From positions 1 to 62,959 of the forward strand of contig CADAOO010000023.1 of NCBI GenBank assembly GCA_902789505.1: 62,959 nucleotides of DNA, written 5' to 3'. This stretch comes from an uncultured Methanobrevibacter sp. (GTDB lineage: Archaea > Methanobacteriota > Methanobacteria > Methanobacteriales > Methanobacteriaceae). Under the pieces are notes generated by a model. The model saw only the letters and a program-made list of their open reading frames with translations, was not told where the DNA came from and did no database searches. A program made the translations under genes and the position numbers. Shown here in pieces: positions 35,625-45,435 of the stretch (the first letter of the stretch is position 1; each line of letters begins with the position of its first letter).

Positions 35625-36014
35625 TTATTCTACTTTTTGAAGTTCTTGATTTTGTTTGGAAGAACCCTCAGATGATGGATTTTTACCATCATTTTGATTA
35701 GATGAATGTTGGGAATTATCTGTAGTTGTTTCAACATTATTAGTATCACTTGAGTGAGCAGAATTATCAACTGTTGTCTCTACGTTGGAGCTTGATGAAC
35801 CACTGTAATCCTTATGCTCATTGCCATAGCTAACACCGGTATCACCAGTGCCGTCAGTAATGGCTGACAGATTGTCCAAAATGGTAGGACCATTGCCAGT
35901 TCCATTAGGCAGAATGGATATTGTGCCTGTCATGGATGCACAAACACTAGCCAGACAAAATGCAATGACTGCAATCACAAATATTACCAATACAGTAGCT
36001 GATCTACTTGCCAT
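35625..36014 (-). CDS. secreted or membrane-anchored Ser/Asn-rich protein
   Basis: The 129-residue protein has one N-terminal hydrophobic segment (about residues 7-27, SATVLVIFVIAVIAFCLASV) acting as a signal or anchor. A low-complexity tail follows, rich in S, N, D, T and G, with two near-copies of SSNVETTVDNSAHSSD (SNVETT...NNVETT). No domain is recognised. It probably faces outside the cell. It converges with arfB. Confidence 0.6.
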   Translation of the reverse strand: MASRSATVLVIFVIAVIAFCLASVCASMTGTISILPNGTGNGPTILDNLSAITDGTGDTGVSYGNEHKDYSGSSSSNVETTVDNSAHSSDTNNVETTTDNSQHSSNQNDGKNPSSEGSSKQNQELQKVE

Positions 36015-36081
36015 ATTAACACCTTAAAATTAATTAACTATAATATATTATGATTACTTATATAAATATGTAAGGGTAATT

Positions 36082-36681
36082 ATGAAAACTATAAAAAAAG
36101 CTGTCCAATGTGAAATAAACGTGAAAAAATCTCAATTTATTTGCTCTTTATTTCCAACAAAAACCAAAAAAGAATCAAAGGAAATCATTCAGAAGCTAAA
36201 CGAACAGTACAGCGATGCCACACACAACTGCACTGCCTATATCGTAAGTGACGGCGAAGGCTTTGACGATGACGGGGAACCCGGCGGAACCGCAGGAAAG
36301 CCAATGATAAATGTTTTGAGGAAAAACGAACTTCACAACATCACAGCCGTTGTTACCAGATACTTCGGAGGAATTAAATTGGGTGCCGGCGGACTTGTAA
36401 GAGCCTATTCCAAATCAGTTATGGAAGCTGTTGGCGAAGCGGAAATAGTTGAGATTGAAGAATATGATGTTTATAGACTTACTTTTGAATACTCAGACAT
36501 TAAAATAGCTGACAGTGAAGTTAGAAATAACCGTTTAACTACAATCGATAAGGAATATTCCGACAAGGTCAGCTATGATGTGGTATCACCGGATATGAGA
36601 GATATCGAAAAAATATTTGAAAAATATTCCGGTAAAATTAGCGTTGAATATAAAAATAAACAGTTTTTAGAAAAAATTTAA
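36082..36681 (+). CDS. YigZ/IMPACT-family protein
   Basis: The 199-residue protein has the UPF0029 signature: NCTAYIVSDGEGFDDDGEPG, GTAGKPMINVLRKN and VTRYFGGIKLGAGGLVRAYS. The eukaryotic IMPACT relative regulates Gcn2; the bacterial YigZ function is still unclear. The C-terminal domain (residues 130-199) is the usual ferredoxin-like fold. It is transcribed alone, converging with the rubredoxin genes. Confidence 0.9.
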   Translation: MKTIKKAVQCEINVKKSQFICSLFPTKTKKESKEIIQKLNEQYSDATHNCTAYIVSDGEGFDDDGEPGGTAGKPMINVLRKNELHNITAVVTRYFGGIKLGAGGLVRAYSKSVMEAVGEAEIVEIEEYDVYRLTFEYSDIKIADSEVRNNRLTTIDKEYSDKVSYDVVSPDMRDIEKIFEKYSGKISVEYKNKQFLEKI

Positions 36682-36700
36682 AAAAAATGAATGAAGAAAC

Positions 36701-36811
36701 TTATTGTTCTTCAAAATTTGATGCAGGTACACCGCACATAGGGCAGGTGAATCCTTCAGGTAATTCATCTGCTTCATGAACATATCCGCATACTTTGCAA
36801 ACAAAAGCCAT
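36701..36811 (-). CDS. very short rubredoxin (36 residues)
   Basis: MAFVCKVCGYVHEADELPEG is followed by FTCPMCGVPASNFEEQ. All four Fe-binding cysteines (CxxCG and CPMCG) are kept, but the loop between the knuckles is shortened by about 15 residues relative to classic rubredoxin (52-54 residues). It binds one iron and carries single electrons. AGGAGA precedes the ATG at 36811. It is the third of three in a row. Confidence 0.88.
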   Translation of the reverse strand: MAFVCKVCGYVHEADELPEGFTCPMCGVPASNFEEQ

Positions 36812-36823
36812 GTTATTTTCTCC

Positions 36824-36943
36824 TTATTCTATTTGTTCAAACATATCTGCGGAAGCACCGCACATAGGACATTTATAGTCTTCAGGAAGTTCATCGAATT
36901 CATCAGTTACAAATCCGCAAATTTTACATTTAAATTTTGCCAT
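36824..36943 (-). CDS. short rubredoxin (39 residues)
   Basis: The protein begins MAKFKCKICGFVTDEFDELP and continues EDYKCPMCGASADMFEQIE. It has the two CxxCG knuckles of a rubredoxin and a short loop. A GGAGA site precedes the ATG at 36943. It lies between two other rubredoxin genes, so they are probably transcribed together. Confidence 0.88.
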   Translation of the reverse strand: MAKFKCKICGFVTDEFDELPEDYKCPMCGASADMFEQIE

Positions 36944-37017
36944 ATTAACAATCTCCTTAAATTTTAAATTAAAATTTAACTAATAATAGTTTAATTATTT
37001 GTAATATATAAAACTAT

Positions 37018-37176
37018 TTAAATTTTTTCAAACATTGATTTCGGCATTCTGCATTTTGGACATTTAAAGGAAGCAGGCAAGTCCTCAAATTTAGTTCCTT
37101 CAGGAATATTTAATCCTTCTTCTATATTATCCTCATCAAAAGTATAACCGCAAATTTTGCATTTATAAATAGCCAT
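37018..37176 (-). CDS. rubredoxin (52 residues)
   Basis: MAIYKCKICGYTFDEDNIEE is followed by GLNIPEGTKFEDLPASFKCP and KCRMPKSMFEKI. This is the classic length, with CKICG and CPKC supplying the four Fe ligands; the glycine after the second pair is replaced by Arg. It is the first of three rubredoxin genes and directly follows the acyltransferase gene. Rubredoxins here may serve oxygen-detoxifying flavoproteins or rubrerythrin, which are not in this window. Confidence 0.9.
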   Translation of the reverse strand: MAIYKCKICGYTFDEDNIEEGLNIPEGTKFEDLPASFKCPKCRMPKSMFEKI

Positions 37177-37196
37177 AATATAATCTCCATTAGAAT

Positions 37197-38093
37197 TCAG
37201 AACCTATTCGGAACTTTCAAGTGATCAGGAAGCGGTTTAATTCTTGCAGGTGTTCCGATAGCCAAATAAAATGGCGGAACTGAATGTATTACAATAGCTC
37301 CCGCAGCAACAATTGAACCTTCTCCAATTTCAACATTTGACAGAAAAGTTGTATTACCACCAATGGAAGCACCACGTCTGACTCTAGGTCCCTGAAGTTC
37401 GTAGTTAATCCTTACAGGATATTTATCATTTGTAAAACAGGCACAAGGTCCAATAAATACATTATCCTCTATTACTGAATTGGTAGGAATATACACATTG
37501 GATTGGATGCTGACATCATTTCCAATAATTACATCCCCCTCGATTACCGTATTTGTCCCGATTAGGACATCATCCCCGATATTTGTGTTTTCACGTATGA
37601 CAACATTGTGTCCTGTTCTGAAATTATCTCCGATAACCACATCATTGTAGATGATTGAATTTGACCTGATGGTATGGTTTTTACCGATTACTGGAGGTTT
37701 TGAATTTGGGGAATATTTCACACCGAACTGGATGTTTTGATCGGCAGGGAATTTCAATTCAGGTTTTGAATAATCGGGCGGGACAGATTCTCTTTCAATA
37801 ACAGGTCTTTCATAAACAATTTCGGAAGGTTCTTCCCTTTGCGGAGGCCTTACAATATTCTCCTCCCGATAAACAGGTCTGGAAGGTTCTTCCCTTTGCG
37901 GAGGCCTTACAATATTCTCCTCTTGATAAACAGGTCTGGAGGGTTGACTGTATAACCTATCGGTTTCAGGAGTATTAATCACATAAGGTTGTTTTTCTTG
38001 AGAGTAATAATTAGGATTCTCCATGACTTGTTCATAAGGTTTTTGCCTATTTTTTAATTGCTTATCCCCCAGAGTTTGTGAAAATCTGACCAT
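37197..38093 (-). CDS. left-handed beta-helix acyltransferase with proline-rich N-terminal repeats
   Basis: Residues about 118-298 are a hexapeptide-repeat acyltransferase ([20 protein letters not shown], then [18 protein letters not shown] and [12 protein letters not shown]-like end), as in sugar N-acetyltransferases of the WbbJ/WlbB type. This suggests modification of a nucleotide sugar for glycoprotein or cell-wall sugars. Residues 1-115 are a charged, proline-rich extension including two 19-residue repeats. No catalytic His can be fixed by eye. The extension is unusual for the family. Confidence 0.78.
   Translation of the reverse strand: MVRFSQTLGDKQLKNRQKPYEQVMENPNYYSQEKQPYVINTPETDRLYSQPSRPVYQEENIVRPPQREEPSRPVYREENIVRPPQREEPSEIVYERPVIERESVPPDYSKPELKFPADQNIQFGVKYSPNSKPPVIGKNHTIRSNSIIYNDVVIGDNFRTGHNVVIRENTNIGDDVLIGTNTVIEGDVIIGNDVSIQSNVYIPTNSVIEDNVFIGPCACFTNDKYPVRINYELQGPRVRRGASIGGNTTFLSNVEIGEGSIVAAGAIVIHSVPPFYLAIGTPARIKPLPDHLKVPNRF
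37824..37937. repeat. two 57-bp direct repeats within the acyltransferase gene
   Basis: Copies beginning at 37824 and 37881 are nearly identical over 57 bases and encode SRPVY(Q/R)[13 protein letters not shown]. Because 57 is a multiple of three, copy number can change without breaking the frame. Confidence 0.75.
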
Positions 38094-38226
38094 ATTATCA
38101 AACCTTTATTCAATTAAATTGTATTTGTTAATGAATTAATTTATATAATTAATAAGTATATATACTGAATGGTTCAAAAGCAACGATTCATTAAAAAAAA
38201 TAGAAATTTTTAATTTTAAAAAAAAA

Positions 38227-38844
38227 TTAAATATCTTTAAAATAATAACCCAAATAGATTCCAGCATAAGATACAACCGGAATCAGCAGAATGAACAAAA
38301 TTATTTCAAATATAAAACTCAAATCCATAGATGAAGCAATATTTGAAGCTGATGATACTCCAGTAGAACTAGAACCTGATCCCAGAGGCGAAATTGAACT
38401 TAAAACTGACATAAACCCCATTAGAAATGTGAATAACAATCCGTAAATTGAAAATATTACTGCATATATGCTTGCAATATACACTAGAAAGTTCGGAACA
38501 ACATATGACTTATCCCGACAGGCAAAGTATCCCACAAACATTGACGCGAAGAATACTGAAAATATCAATGTTAACAACAAATAAGTTGAAAAGCCTATTG
38601 AACCATTTTTCATAAATGATGACCATATAAAAGAATCAATAAACAGGAAAATACCAAAAATAACAAATGAGAATATGATTACAGGAATATTTGCCTTTTG
38701 AGGTAAATTATCGAAAAAACCATTCGAAACATCTGTTTTAGGGCCGGCAGTACCGTTTATCAAATCATAACCGCATTCCGTACAAAATTCATTTTCATAA
38801 CTGATTTCATTTCCACAATTCGGACAGTGCTTTTTGATAGGCAT
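38227..38844 (-). CDS. zinc-ribbon membrane protein
   Basis: The 205-residue protein starts with a zinc ribbon (HCPNCGNEISYENEFCTECG) in the cytoplasm, then has four to five membrane segments with a Ser/Gly-rich loop (GSGSSSTGVSSASNIASS) before the last one. Such zinc-ribbon membrane proteins are frequent in methanogens and of unknown role. It is probably a single-gene unit. Confidence 0.7.
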   Translation of the reverse strand: MPIKKHCPNCGNEISYENEFCTECGYDLINGTAGPKTDVSNGFFDNLPQKANIPVIIFSFVIFGIFLFIDSFIWSSFMKNGSIGFSTYLLLTLIFSVFFASMFVGYFACRDKSYVVPNFLVYIASIYAVIFSIYGLLFTFLMGFMSVLSSISPLGSGSSSTGVSSASNIASSMDLSFIFEIILFILLIPVVSYAGIYLGYYFKDI

Positions 38845-38960
38845 TGTTTAACCTCCAGTATTATTAAGTTATGATTATCATATTAAAAAAAGTTATTTAA
38901 AAGATTAGTAATTTCAAGTGAAGATAAATTCAAAATTTATTTAAAAAAAAATAATGGGAA

Positions 38961-39821
38961 TTATATCCCATTAATGAATGATTTAAACCAGTCAAAAAGG
39001 CCATCCAATGAGAAACCACCGTTAGTGGTGTTTCCGATAATGTTTCCGACTTTATCTTTGTAATGGTTCACATCACCCTGTACGTTCTGCACTTGTTGAA
39101 TGGAATCAGCCAGGTTTTCAATATCATTGTTTGTTATGTTGATGTTATTGTTCTGAACATAATTGTTTATGATGTTTACGATACGTGCATGATCTGTAAC
39201 ATTATCCTTTGAAACTTCATTTTTGACATCATCAACCAAATCGGATAGCTTATCCGCATCCACACCGGAATTGTTAACAATTTGAGCTTCTGTATAAATC
39301 TCATCGGTTGCTGCCTGTTTTACAGTTTCCGGAATTTTAACATCAGTAGCCTGTTCATATGAGTTCATAATACCTGCAAGAGCAGATTCACCAGTCGCTT
39401 GGACAGGACTTGTTACATAGACGTGACCTTTTGTAATTCCAGCTGATTTCAATGCTGAAATGTACATGTCTCCGGTAACTGTGGTGATTTTTGATTTGTC
39501 CACACTGACTTTCAGGTTGTCATTGTCATTTAAATCCACAAGTGCAGATGACAATATCTGATTGGAATTATAATACTTTCCAGTGATTCCGCCGGATATT
39601 TTATTAACCTGATCGGCAGTTATGATTTTGGAATCCGCACTGTTCAAATCAGCTTTTGCCTGAGTTTTGAAGAAGGTATCTACAATTGATTTGTACTCTG
39701 AATTTGCGTGAGTTGTCTCACCGTAAGTTATTACAACGGAATTTGCTTCGCCTGAAAATCCCACAGGGATTAACATGGCAACTACGATTAAAGCCAATAT
39801 TGCTATAGTAATTTTTCGCAT
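38961..39821 (-). CDS. DUF1002 exported protein
   Basis: This protein of about 286 residues has a signal peptide (MRKITIAILALIVVAMLIPV, cleavage near GFSGEA), then a DUF1002 domain (VVITYGETTHANSEYKSIVD, and GHVYVTSPVQATGESALAGI). The C-terminal 100 residues are Asn-rich and helical. The family is found in Firmicutes and Methanobacteriales; its function is unknown. The ATG at 39821 follows GGGGTGATAATA, so the in-frame GTG is part of the binding site. Confidence 0.8.
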   Translation of the reverse strand: MRKITIAILALIVVAMLIPVGFSGEANSVVITYGETTHANSEYKSIVDTFFKTQAKADLNSADSKIITADQVNKISGGITGKYYNSNQILSSALVDLNDNDNLKVSVDKSKITTVTGDMYISALKSAGITKGHVYVTSPVQATGESALAGIMNSYEQATDVKIPETVKQAATDEIYTEAQIVNNSGVDADKLSDLVDDVKNEVSKDNVTDHARIVNIINNYVQNNNINITNNDIENLADSIQQVQNVQGDVNHYKDKVGNIIGNTTNGGFSLDGLFDWFKSFINGI

Positions 39822-39830
39822 TATTATCAC

Positions 39831-40383
39831 CCCGATAAATTCCTATCTTAGATTATCCGAAGTAGTATATAAATGTTGCAGTTTTTTGAAAATTTTTCAA
39901 TGATTTTTAAATATAAAAAAATATTTAAAAAATAAACAATTATATAACTAACTATTCTAAAAATTGTTCAATTGAAAAATTGTAAAAAGTGAACGTTAAA
40001 AAATAATACAAAAAATAATCACAGATACTTTTCATATATTAAGCAAAATTGAAAATTGTCCAATAGAATGACGGGTTATTATTTGACTTATCCAATGTCA
40101 AAGAGGAGACCCCACCTCAAAACATTAACTGTGCAACTTTTTTAATTGAAACTTGGTTTTGTAAAGTTGTTGATGTATAAGTACCTCTGAAAAGTAAACT
40201 GATTTTTGGAAACCTTGTTGTTAATGTAAATTTCGATTCATTAAAATTATAGTTACAGATTTACATTCGATTTAATTGGTGTTAATGTTAAGCATTTTAT
40301 AGCAGGCATCTTGTGCAAAAAACCAAAATATATTTAAACTTCAAATTCATTAATTTAAAAAAGACAAAAAAAGGAGGTTGAAA
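39831..40383. other. spacer of about 550 bases with no clear gene
   Basis: After AT-rich sequence near the DUF1002 start, 40060-40330 is less AT-rich and looks like a decayed coding sequence, but no frame is open beyond about 30 codons. AATGTAAAT (near 40223) and ATTTACATT (near 40259) form an inverted repeat. A TATA-like ATATATTTAAA near 40329 and GGAGGT at 40373-40378 serve the next gene. Confidence 0.45.
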
Positions 40384-40842
40384 ATGAAACTTTGGAACCC
40401 TGCGGCATTTTTCATAAGCCTAATAATGAGTATGGTAATGGCAGTAATATTTGGAATACTCGTTCCGTCATTCATGGGTCTTCAAGGACTTGAATGGGAT
40501 TTGTGCCTGTATATGTGGCCATTGAGATGGCTGACAGCATACCTGCTAATCAACATTATTGTTTATCCGATAGGATTCAGATTGGCGGAAAAAGTATTTA
40601 ATTTCAATCCAGACAGGGACGGAATGGGACTTTGGAATCCGGCGGCATTTTTCATAAGCCTGATTATGAGCTTTGTTATGGCTGCAATATTCGGTTTGCC
40701 AATGGGATTGCCTGCGGATATGTTTTTCTATTTGTGGCCGTTGAGATGGGCAACTGCATACTTACTGATCAACATTATTGTTTATCCGATAGGATTCTGG
40801 CTTGCTAAAAAAGTCTTTGGATTTGATCCTATGGCAAATTAA
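40384..40842 (+). CDS. internally duplicated small membrane protein (DUF2798-like)
   Basis: The protein of about 152 residues consists of two copies of one unit of about 75 residues. Each starts LWNPAAFFISLIMSMVMA or LWNPAAFFISLIMSFVMA and ends TAYLLINIIVYPIGF, followed by a lysine-bearing tail. Each half has two membrane helices. The paired repeats suggest duplication and fusion of a DUF2798-like gene. A strong GGAGGT lies six bases before the ATG. Function is unknown. Confidence 0.75.
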   Translation: MKLWNPAAFFISLIMSMVMAVIFGILVPSFMGLQGLEWDLCLYMWPLRWLTAYLLINIIVYPIGFRLAEKVFNFNPDRDGMGLWNPAAFFISLIMSFVMAAIFGLPMGLPADMFFYLWPLRWATAYLLINIIVYPIGFWLAKKVFGFDPMAN

Positions 40843-40955
40843 GAATTTTAAACCAATTTAACTAATAATAACTATAATCAAAATACTCTTCAATCATAGG
40901 GAATTTATAGACTAATAATTGATTGTTCACCGGACTAGGATTAGCCGTTTTTCCA

Positions 40956-42743
40956 TCATGCTATGTCATCGCTGCTTTGAGAATTCAATGTATTGTAGTA
41001 ATAACCTTTCTGTTCCATCAATTCATCATGGTTTCCCTGCTCGATGATATGTCCATCATCAATCACGATAATCTTATCCGCATCCCTTACGGTTGAAAGT
41101 CTATGGGCTATGATGAAACTTGTTCTGTTCTTCATTAACTTATCCATGGCCTTTTGAATTATCTTTTCTGTTCTTGTATCAACCGATGAAGTTGCCTCAT
41201 CCAGAACCAATATCTGTTTGTTTGAAAGGATGGTTCTTGCAATTGTTAAAAGCTGCTTCTGGCCATGGGAAATATTGTCAGTATCCTCATTTAACACCAT
41301 TCCATATCCTTCAGCGCTCTGCATTATAAAATTATCGGCATGCGCCTCTTTTGAAGCGGCTATGACTTCCTCTTCAGTGGCATCCAATTTTCCATAACGA
41401 ATATTGTTGAATATTGTATCATTGAAAAGCCATGTATCCTGAAGCACCATACCAACAAGAGACCTGACACTGTTTTTATCGTATCTGTTAATGTTGACGC
41501 CGTCAATTTTTATTTCACCGCTGTTCAAGTCATAGAATCGCATGAGCAACTTTACAATAGTTGTCTTTCCTGCTCCAGTTTCCCCTACAATAGCTACTTT
41601 TTCTCCTTTTTTAACTTTAAATGACAAATCCTTTATTATCATCTCATCTTCATTATAACCGAAGTTAACATTTTCAAAGCTGATCTCTTCAGCTATTTCA
41701 TTAATCTGTTCACTGGAAGGGTTTTCTTCAATGTCTATTTCAAGAAACTCGAAAATCCTCTCGCTTGCCGCCATTGCAGTCTGTATCATGTTCATGACTC
41801 TTGTTATCTGTTCAATCGGGGTTGTGAAGTTTTTGGAATACTGTATAAATGCCAGAATATCCCCAACACTAATCGCACTTTGAAGTACAAGCACTGCACC
41901 GAGAACCGATATGATAACATATTGCAGATTGGAAATGAAATGTATCAAAGGACTGGATAAGCTTGAAAAGAACTTTGATTTCCATTCATGTTCATACCAG
42001 TTTTCATTTTCCTCTTCAAAGATCATCATGGATTCTTCTTCCTGATTAAATGAGCGGATGATTTCATGACCTGTGAATGACTCCTCAATCTGTCCGTTTA
42101 ATCTGCCACGATATTCCAGCTGTTTTAAGTAGTAGTCCTGTGAGAATTTGGTAACTTTGATTATGATGAAAAAGGCAATAGGAACCAATACTATTGTGGC
42201 GAGTGTCATCCACAGATTAATGGATAACATCATTACTGAAACGCCTACAATTGTAATGACACCTGTCAATAGCTGGTTAAATGTCTGAACGATACCTGAC
42301 TGTAGGGAATCAACATCGTTTGTGATTCTTGATAAAATATCGCCTCTTGTTTTCACGTCCAAATCCCCCATTGAAAGATGGGTGATTTTTTCTATTAAAT
42401 CCATTCTCAGATTATAGCTTATGTCTGTTGTTATGTCAAGCAGGAGATAGCTTTGAAGATATGAGAAAACCGCACTTATGACATATAGAATCACGACCAC
42501 CATGAGCAAATTGACAATATATTCAATATTCATATTTCCTGAGGTTATGCCGTCAAATATTGCAGTTGTAGCAAACCCTATTAGAAGAGGACTTATCACT
42601 GAAAATACCGTAGATATGATTCCGCAGATAACTGTTAAAGTTAGCTTTAACTTATACCCCCTCAGGAGACTCAATATATTTTTTATGGATTTTTTGGTAT
42701 TTGCCGGTTTTTCGGGAGGTGCTCTTCTCGGTTTTCTTGCCAT
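40956..42743 (-). CDS. ABC exporter half-transporter with canonical ATPase site residues
   Basis: This 595-residue protein has six membrane helices followed by an ATPase domain with Walker A GETGAGKTT, Walker B ILVLDEATSSVDTR with the catalytic Glu, and H-loop IIAHRLSTV. The signature is altered to ISHGQ. Together with the partner upstream (42745-44550) it should form a heterodimer of the multidrug/lipid exporter type. It starts one base after the partner's stop region. Substrate unknown. Confidence 0.9.
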   Translation of the reverse strand: MARKPRRAPPEKPANTKKSIKNILSLLRGYKLKLTLTVICGIISTVFSVISPLLIGFATTAIFDGITSGNMNIEYIVNLLMVVVILYVISAVFSYLQSYLLLDITTDISYNLRMDLIEKITHLSMGDLDVKTRGDILSRITNDVDSLQSGIVQTFNQLLTGVITIVGVSVMMLSINLWMTLATIVLVPIAFFIIIKVTKFSQDYYLKQLEYRGRLNGQIEESFTGHEIIRSFNQEEESMMIFEEENENWYEHEWKSKFFSSLSSPLIHFISNLQYVIISVLGAVLVLQSAISVGDILAFIQYSKNFTTPIEQITRVMNMIQTAMAASERIFEFLEIDIEENPSSEQINEIAEEISFENVNFGYNEDEMIIKDLSFKVKKGEKVAIVGETGAGKTTIVKLLMRFYDLNSGEIKIDGVNINRYDKNSVRSLVGMVLQDTWLFNDTIFNNIRYGKLDATEEEVIAASKEAHADNFIMQSAEGYGMVLNEDTDNISHGQKQLLTIARTILSNKQILVLDEATSSVDTRTEKIIQKAMDKLMKNRTSFIIAHRLSTVRDADKIIVIDDGHIIEQGNHDELMEQKGYYYNTLNSQSSDDIA

Positions 42744-42744
42744 A

Positions 42745-44550
42745 TCATTTGCCTCCTGAAGTTTTTCTGATATAGTCCGTATCTATAATGAAATTGGAAG
42801 ATTCCCCGCCATCATATAGAAACTCCTTAGACTGTTCTATTTGAGAAGATACTATTTCCCTGTAAATATTACAATTTTCACTTAAGTAATCATGACTTCC
42901 CTTGTCTATTATCCTGCCTTCATCAAGTACAATTATCTCATCAGCATCCATAATTGTTGAAATTCTCTGTGATACAATAAGCATTGATGAATTTTCACTT
43001 AAGCTTTTTAAGTTTCCTTTAACTTTTGCTTCAGTATTCATATCAAGAGCTGAAAAACAGTCATCAAAGAGGTAAAAGTCACGCACAGCTATTATTGACC
43101 TTGCCAACTGAAGACGCTGCTTCTGCCCTCCTGAAAAATTGGATGCACCCTGTGAAACTTCATCATCCAAACTTTCTATGAAATCCACCTCCGCCATATT
43201 CAGCGCTTCTTTAATCTCCTCATCACTTGCATCTGCCTTACCTATCAGCATATTTGACCTGATTGTTCCTTCGAAAAGAATTGCTTTTTGAGGAGCATAG
43301 GATATTCTATCCCTGATAGCGGATAACTTATACTCCTTGATATTTTTATCATTGATGAGTATTTCCCCGCCGCTTACATCCTGAAGACGTGGAATCAAAT
43401 TCAGAATTGTGGATTTTCCACTTCCTGTTCCTCCAATTATTGCAGTGGTCTTTCCTTTTTCCAGTTTAAAACTAATATCTTTCAATATTTCCTTTTCACT
43501 TCCTGGAAAACTATAGGTTACACCCTTAAATTCAATAGTAGGATTATCATCTATTTTATCAATCGGCCCATCAGTAATTGATATTTCAGTGTTTATCACT
43601 TCAGCAACACGCCTTCCGGATACTAAAATTCTCGGAGTCATTACCAGAAATCCTCCCATCATCAGAAATGCCATTACAATTTGTGTAGCGTATTGGATAA
43701 ATGCTATGATTGTTCCGGTTAATATCTCACCCCTAATCGCATCATATGCTCCGAAGTATAAAATAAGAACTATCATTACATTAAGCAGTAAAGTCATTCC
43801 CGGCAGTAAAACCAAGAGTGTTCTGAAAACTTTCAGGTTTACAGATCTGAAATCCTCATTAGTTTCTTCAAATCTTTCCTCTTCGTAATCCTGTCTTATG
43901 AATGCTTTAATGACCGGCATTCCAATCAGAATTTCTCTTGATGTCTGGTTGATTTTATCCGTCAATTCCTGCATTATGCTGAAGTAAGGCACTGTTTTTA
44001 CAAATATTATAATAAACGGTATTATTAATGCTGCGAATGTCACTGCAATAATCCACATGAGATTGGTTCCGAGTTCCAAGGCTTTTATTATGCTTCCTAT
44101 ACCAAGTATTGGTGAAAACAGAATTGTTGTGAAAAACAACCCTAAAAAAATCTGTATCTGATATACATCGTTGGTATTGCGTGTAATGAGGGATGCTCTT
44201 GATATCTTATTCAATTCGAAATTTGAAAATTTTAAAATCTTGTCATAACTTATTTTTCTCAAATCCCTACCATATGCCGCAGATACTTTACTTGAGAAGT
44301 ATGAGAGGCCTATTGTAGACAGCACCCCTATCAGAACCATGGCCATCATCATGGTTCCTACACTTATTATGTAGTTAAAATCAGTGTTTTGTATACCTAT
44401 ATCCACAATATCTGCAGTGTATGACGGAAGAGTCAGGTTACAGTAAACATCAATCACCAGGAATAAAAAAATAAGAAAAAGTGGAATTATGCTCTTTTTT
44501 AAAGGTTTAATCAATTTTCCTATTGTTTTTAGCGTTTTAGTTAAATTCAT
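42745..44550 (-). CDS. ABC exporter half-transporter with degenerate ATPase site
   Basis: The 601-residue protein has six membrane helices and an ATPase domain with Walker A GGTGSGKST, canonical signature FSGGQKQRL, but FYLFDDCFSALD at Walker B: Asp replaces the catalytic Glu. Its signature complements the weak one of the partner. This split of good and bad sites is typical of asymmetric heterodimeric exporters such as TM287/288. It is the first gene of the pair. Confidence 0.9.
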   Translation of the reverse strand: MNLTKTLKTIGKLIKPLKKSIIPLFLIFLFLVIDVYCNLTLPSYTADIVDIGIQNTDFNYIISVGTMMMAMVLIGVLSTIGLSYFSSKVSAAYGRDLRKISYDKILKFSNFELNKISRASLITRNTNDVYQIQIFLGLFFTTILFSPILGIGSIIKALELGTNLMWIIAVTFAALIIPFIIIFVKTVPYFSIMQELTDKINQTSREILIGMPVIKAFIRQDYEEERFEETNEDFRSVNLKVFRTLLVLLPGMTLLLNVMIVLILYFGAYDAIRGEILTGTIIAFIQYATQIVMAFLMMGGFLVMTPRILVSGRRVAEVINTEISITDGPIDKIDDNPTIEFKGVTYSFPGSEKEILKDISFKLEKGKTTAIIGGTGSGKSTILNLIPRLQDVSGGEILINDKNIKEYKLSAIRDRISYAPQKAILFEGTIRSNMLIGKADASDEEIKEALNMAEVDFIESLDDEVSQGASNFSGGQKQRLQLARSIIAVRDFYLFDDCFSALDMNTEAKVKGNLKSLSENSSMLIVSQRISTIMDADEIIVLDEGRIIDKGSHDYLSENCNIYREIVSSQIEQSKEFLYDGGESSNFIIDTDYIRKTSGGK

Positions 44551-44694
44551 GATTTTCCTACATTTTTAAAAGTTTGTTTCAAGAAAAATGTCTTAAAGGT
44601 ACCTTTATTTTTATGATATATAAATATTATACCACTATAACCAATCCGAAAGGAATATGATGAAAAAAAAGAATAAAAATAAGGTTAAAGAACC

Positions 44695-45435
44695 TTATTG
44701 TAATACAAATCCACCGTTAGGTGAAATCACTTGACCTGTCAGGTAGTTTGCAGTTAAGATGTATTCCAAAGCACCGGCGATTTCTTCGACTTCACCGATG
44801 TGTCCGAGAGGAATTGTTGCAGCAAGCGCATTCAGTTCATCCTGATTAACACCTCTAAGCATGTCAGTCATGATCATACCAGGCGCAATTGAATTTACCC
44901 TCACTTTTCTTGGTGCAAATTCTAAAGCCAATGCACGGCATAATCCGATTACTCCGGTTTTGGCGGCACAGTAGTCAGCCTGGTTGATTACACCAGTCAA
45001 TCCACCGACAGATGCAGTACATACTATTGCAGTATCACGGTCTACCATGTAAGGAAGGGCAAGGTGACACATGTGCATCATACTTACAAGGTTTGTGTTG
45101 ATTACGGCTTCATACTGTTCCGGCTCCAAGTCAATGAAGTTGCAGTTGTTGGTAATACCTGCGTTGTTTACCAATGCATCAATTTGGTCTCCAAATGCTT
45201 CAACAGCTGCTTCAACCAATTTTTTACAGTCTTCAAATTTACTTACATCAGCCTGTACGGCAATAGCTTCTACGCCATATTCAGATTTTATTTCTTCGAC
45301 CAGATCTTCGGTTAACTTTTTAGATGAGTCACTTCTGTAGTTGATTGCTACATTGTAACCAAGTTCACCTAATTTCAAAGCCATAGCTTTACCGATTCCT
45401 CTGGACCCGCCAGTAATAATTGCATTTTTTGCCAT
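44695..45435 (-). CDS. SDR-family oxidoreductase (FabG-like)
   Basis: This 246-residue NAD(P)-dependent short-chain dehydrogenase has the nucleotide motif TGGSRGIG, the NNAG motif, and the catalytic Ser (CTASVGG) with Tyr and Lys in DYCAAKTG. It resembles bacterial 3-oxoacyl-ACP reductase. As archaea do not make fatty acids by the bacterial route, another carbonyl substrate is likely and acquisition from bacteria plausible. It stands alone between poorly linked genes. Confidence 0.88.
   Translation of the reverse strand: MAKNAIITGGSRGIGKAMALKLGELGYNVAINYRSDSSKKLTEDLVEEIKSEYGVEAIAVQADVSKFEDCKKLVEAAVEAFGDQIDALVNNAGITNNCNFIDLEPEQYEAVINTNLVSMMHMCHLALPYMVDRDTAIVCTASVGGLTGVINQADYCAAKTGVIGLCRALALEFAPRKVRVNSIAPGMIMTDMLRGVNQDELNALAATIPLGHIGEVEEIAGALEYILTANYLTGQVISPNGGFVLQ

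Noticed and set aside
39831-40383. Possible transposase remnant
   Set aside because: No frame gives a recognisable motif, so it is left as unassigned spacer.
41000-41500. Altered ISHGQ signature considered as loss of function
   Set aside because: Asymmetric signatures are common in heterodimeric exporters and the partner has a canonical signature.
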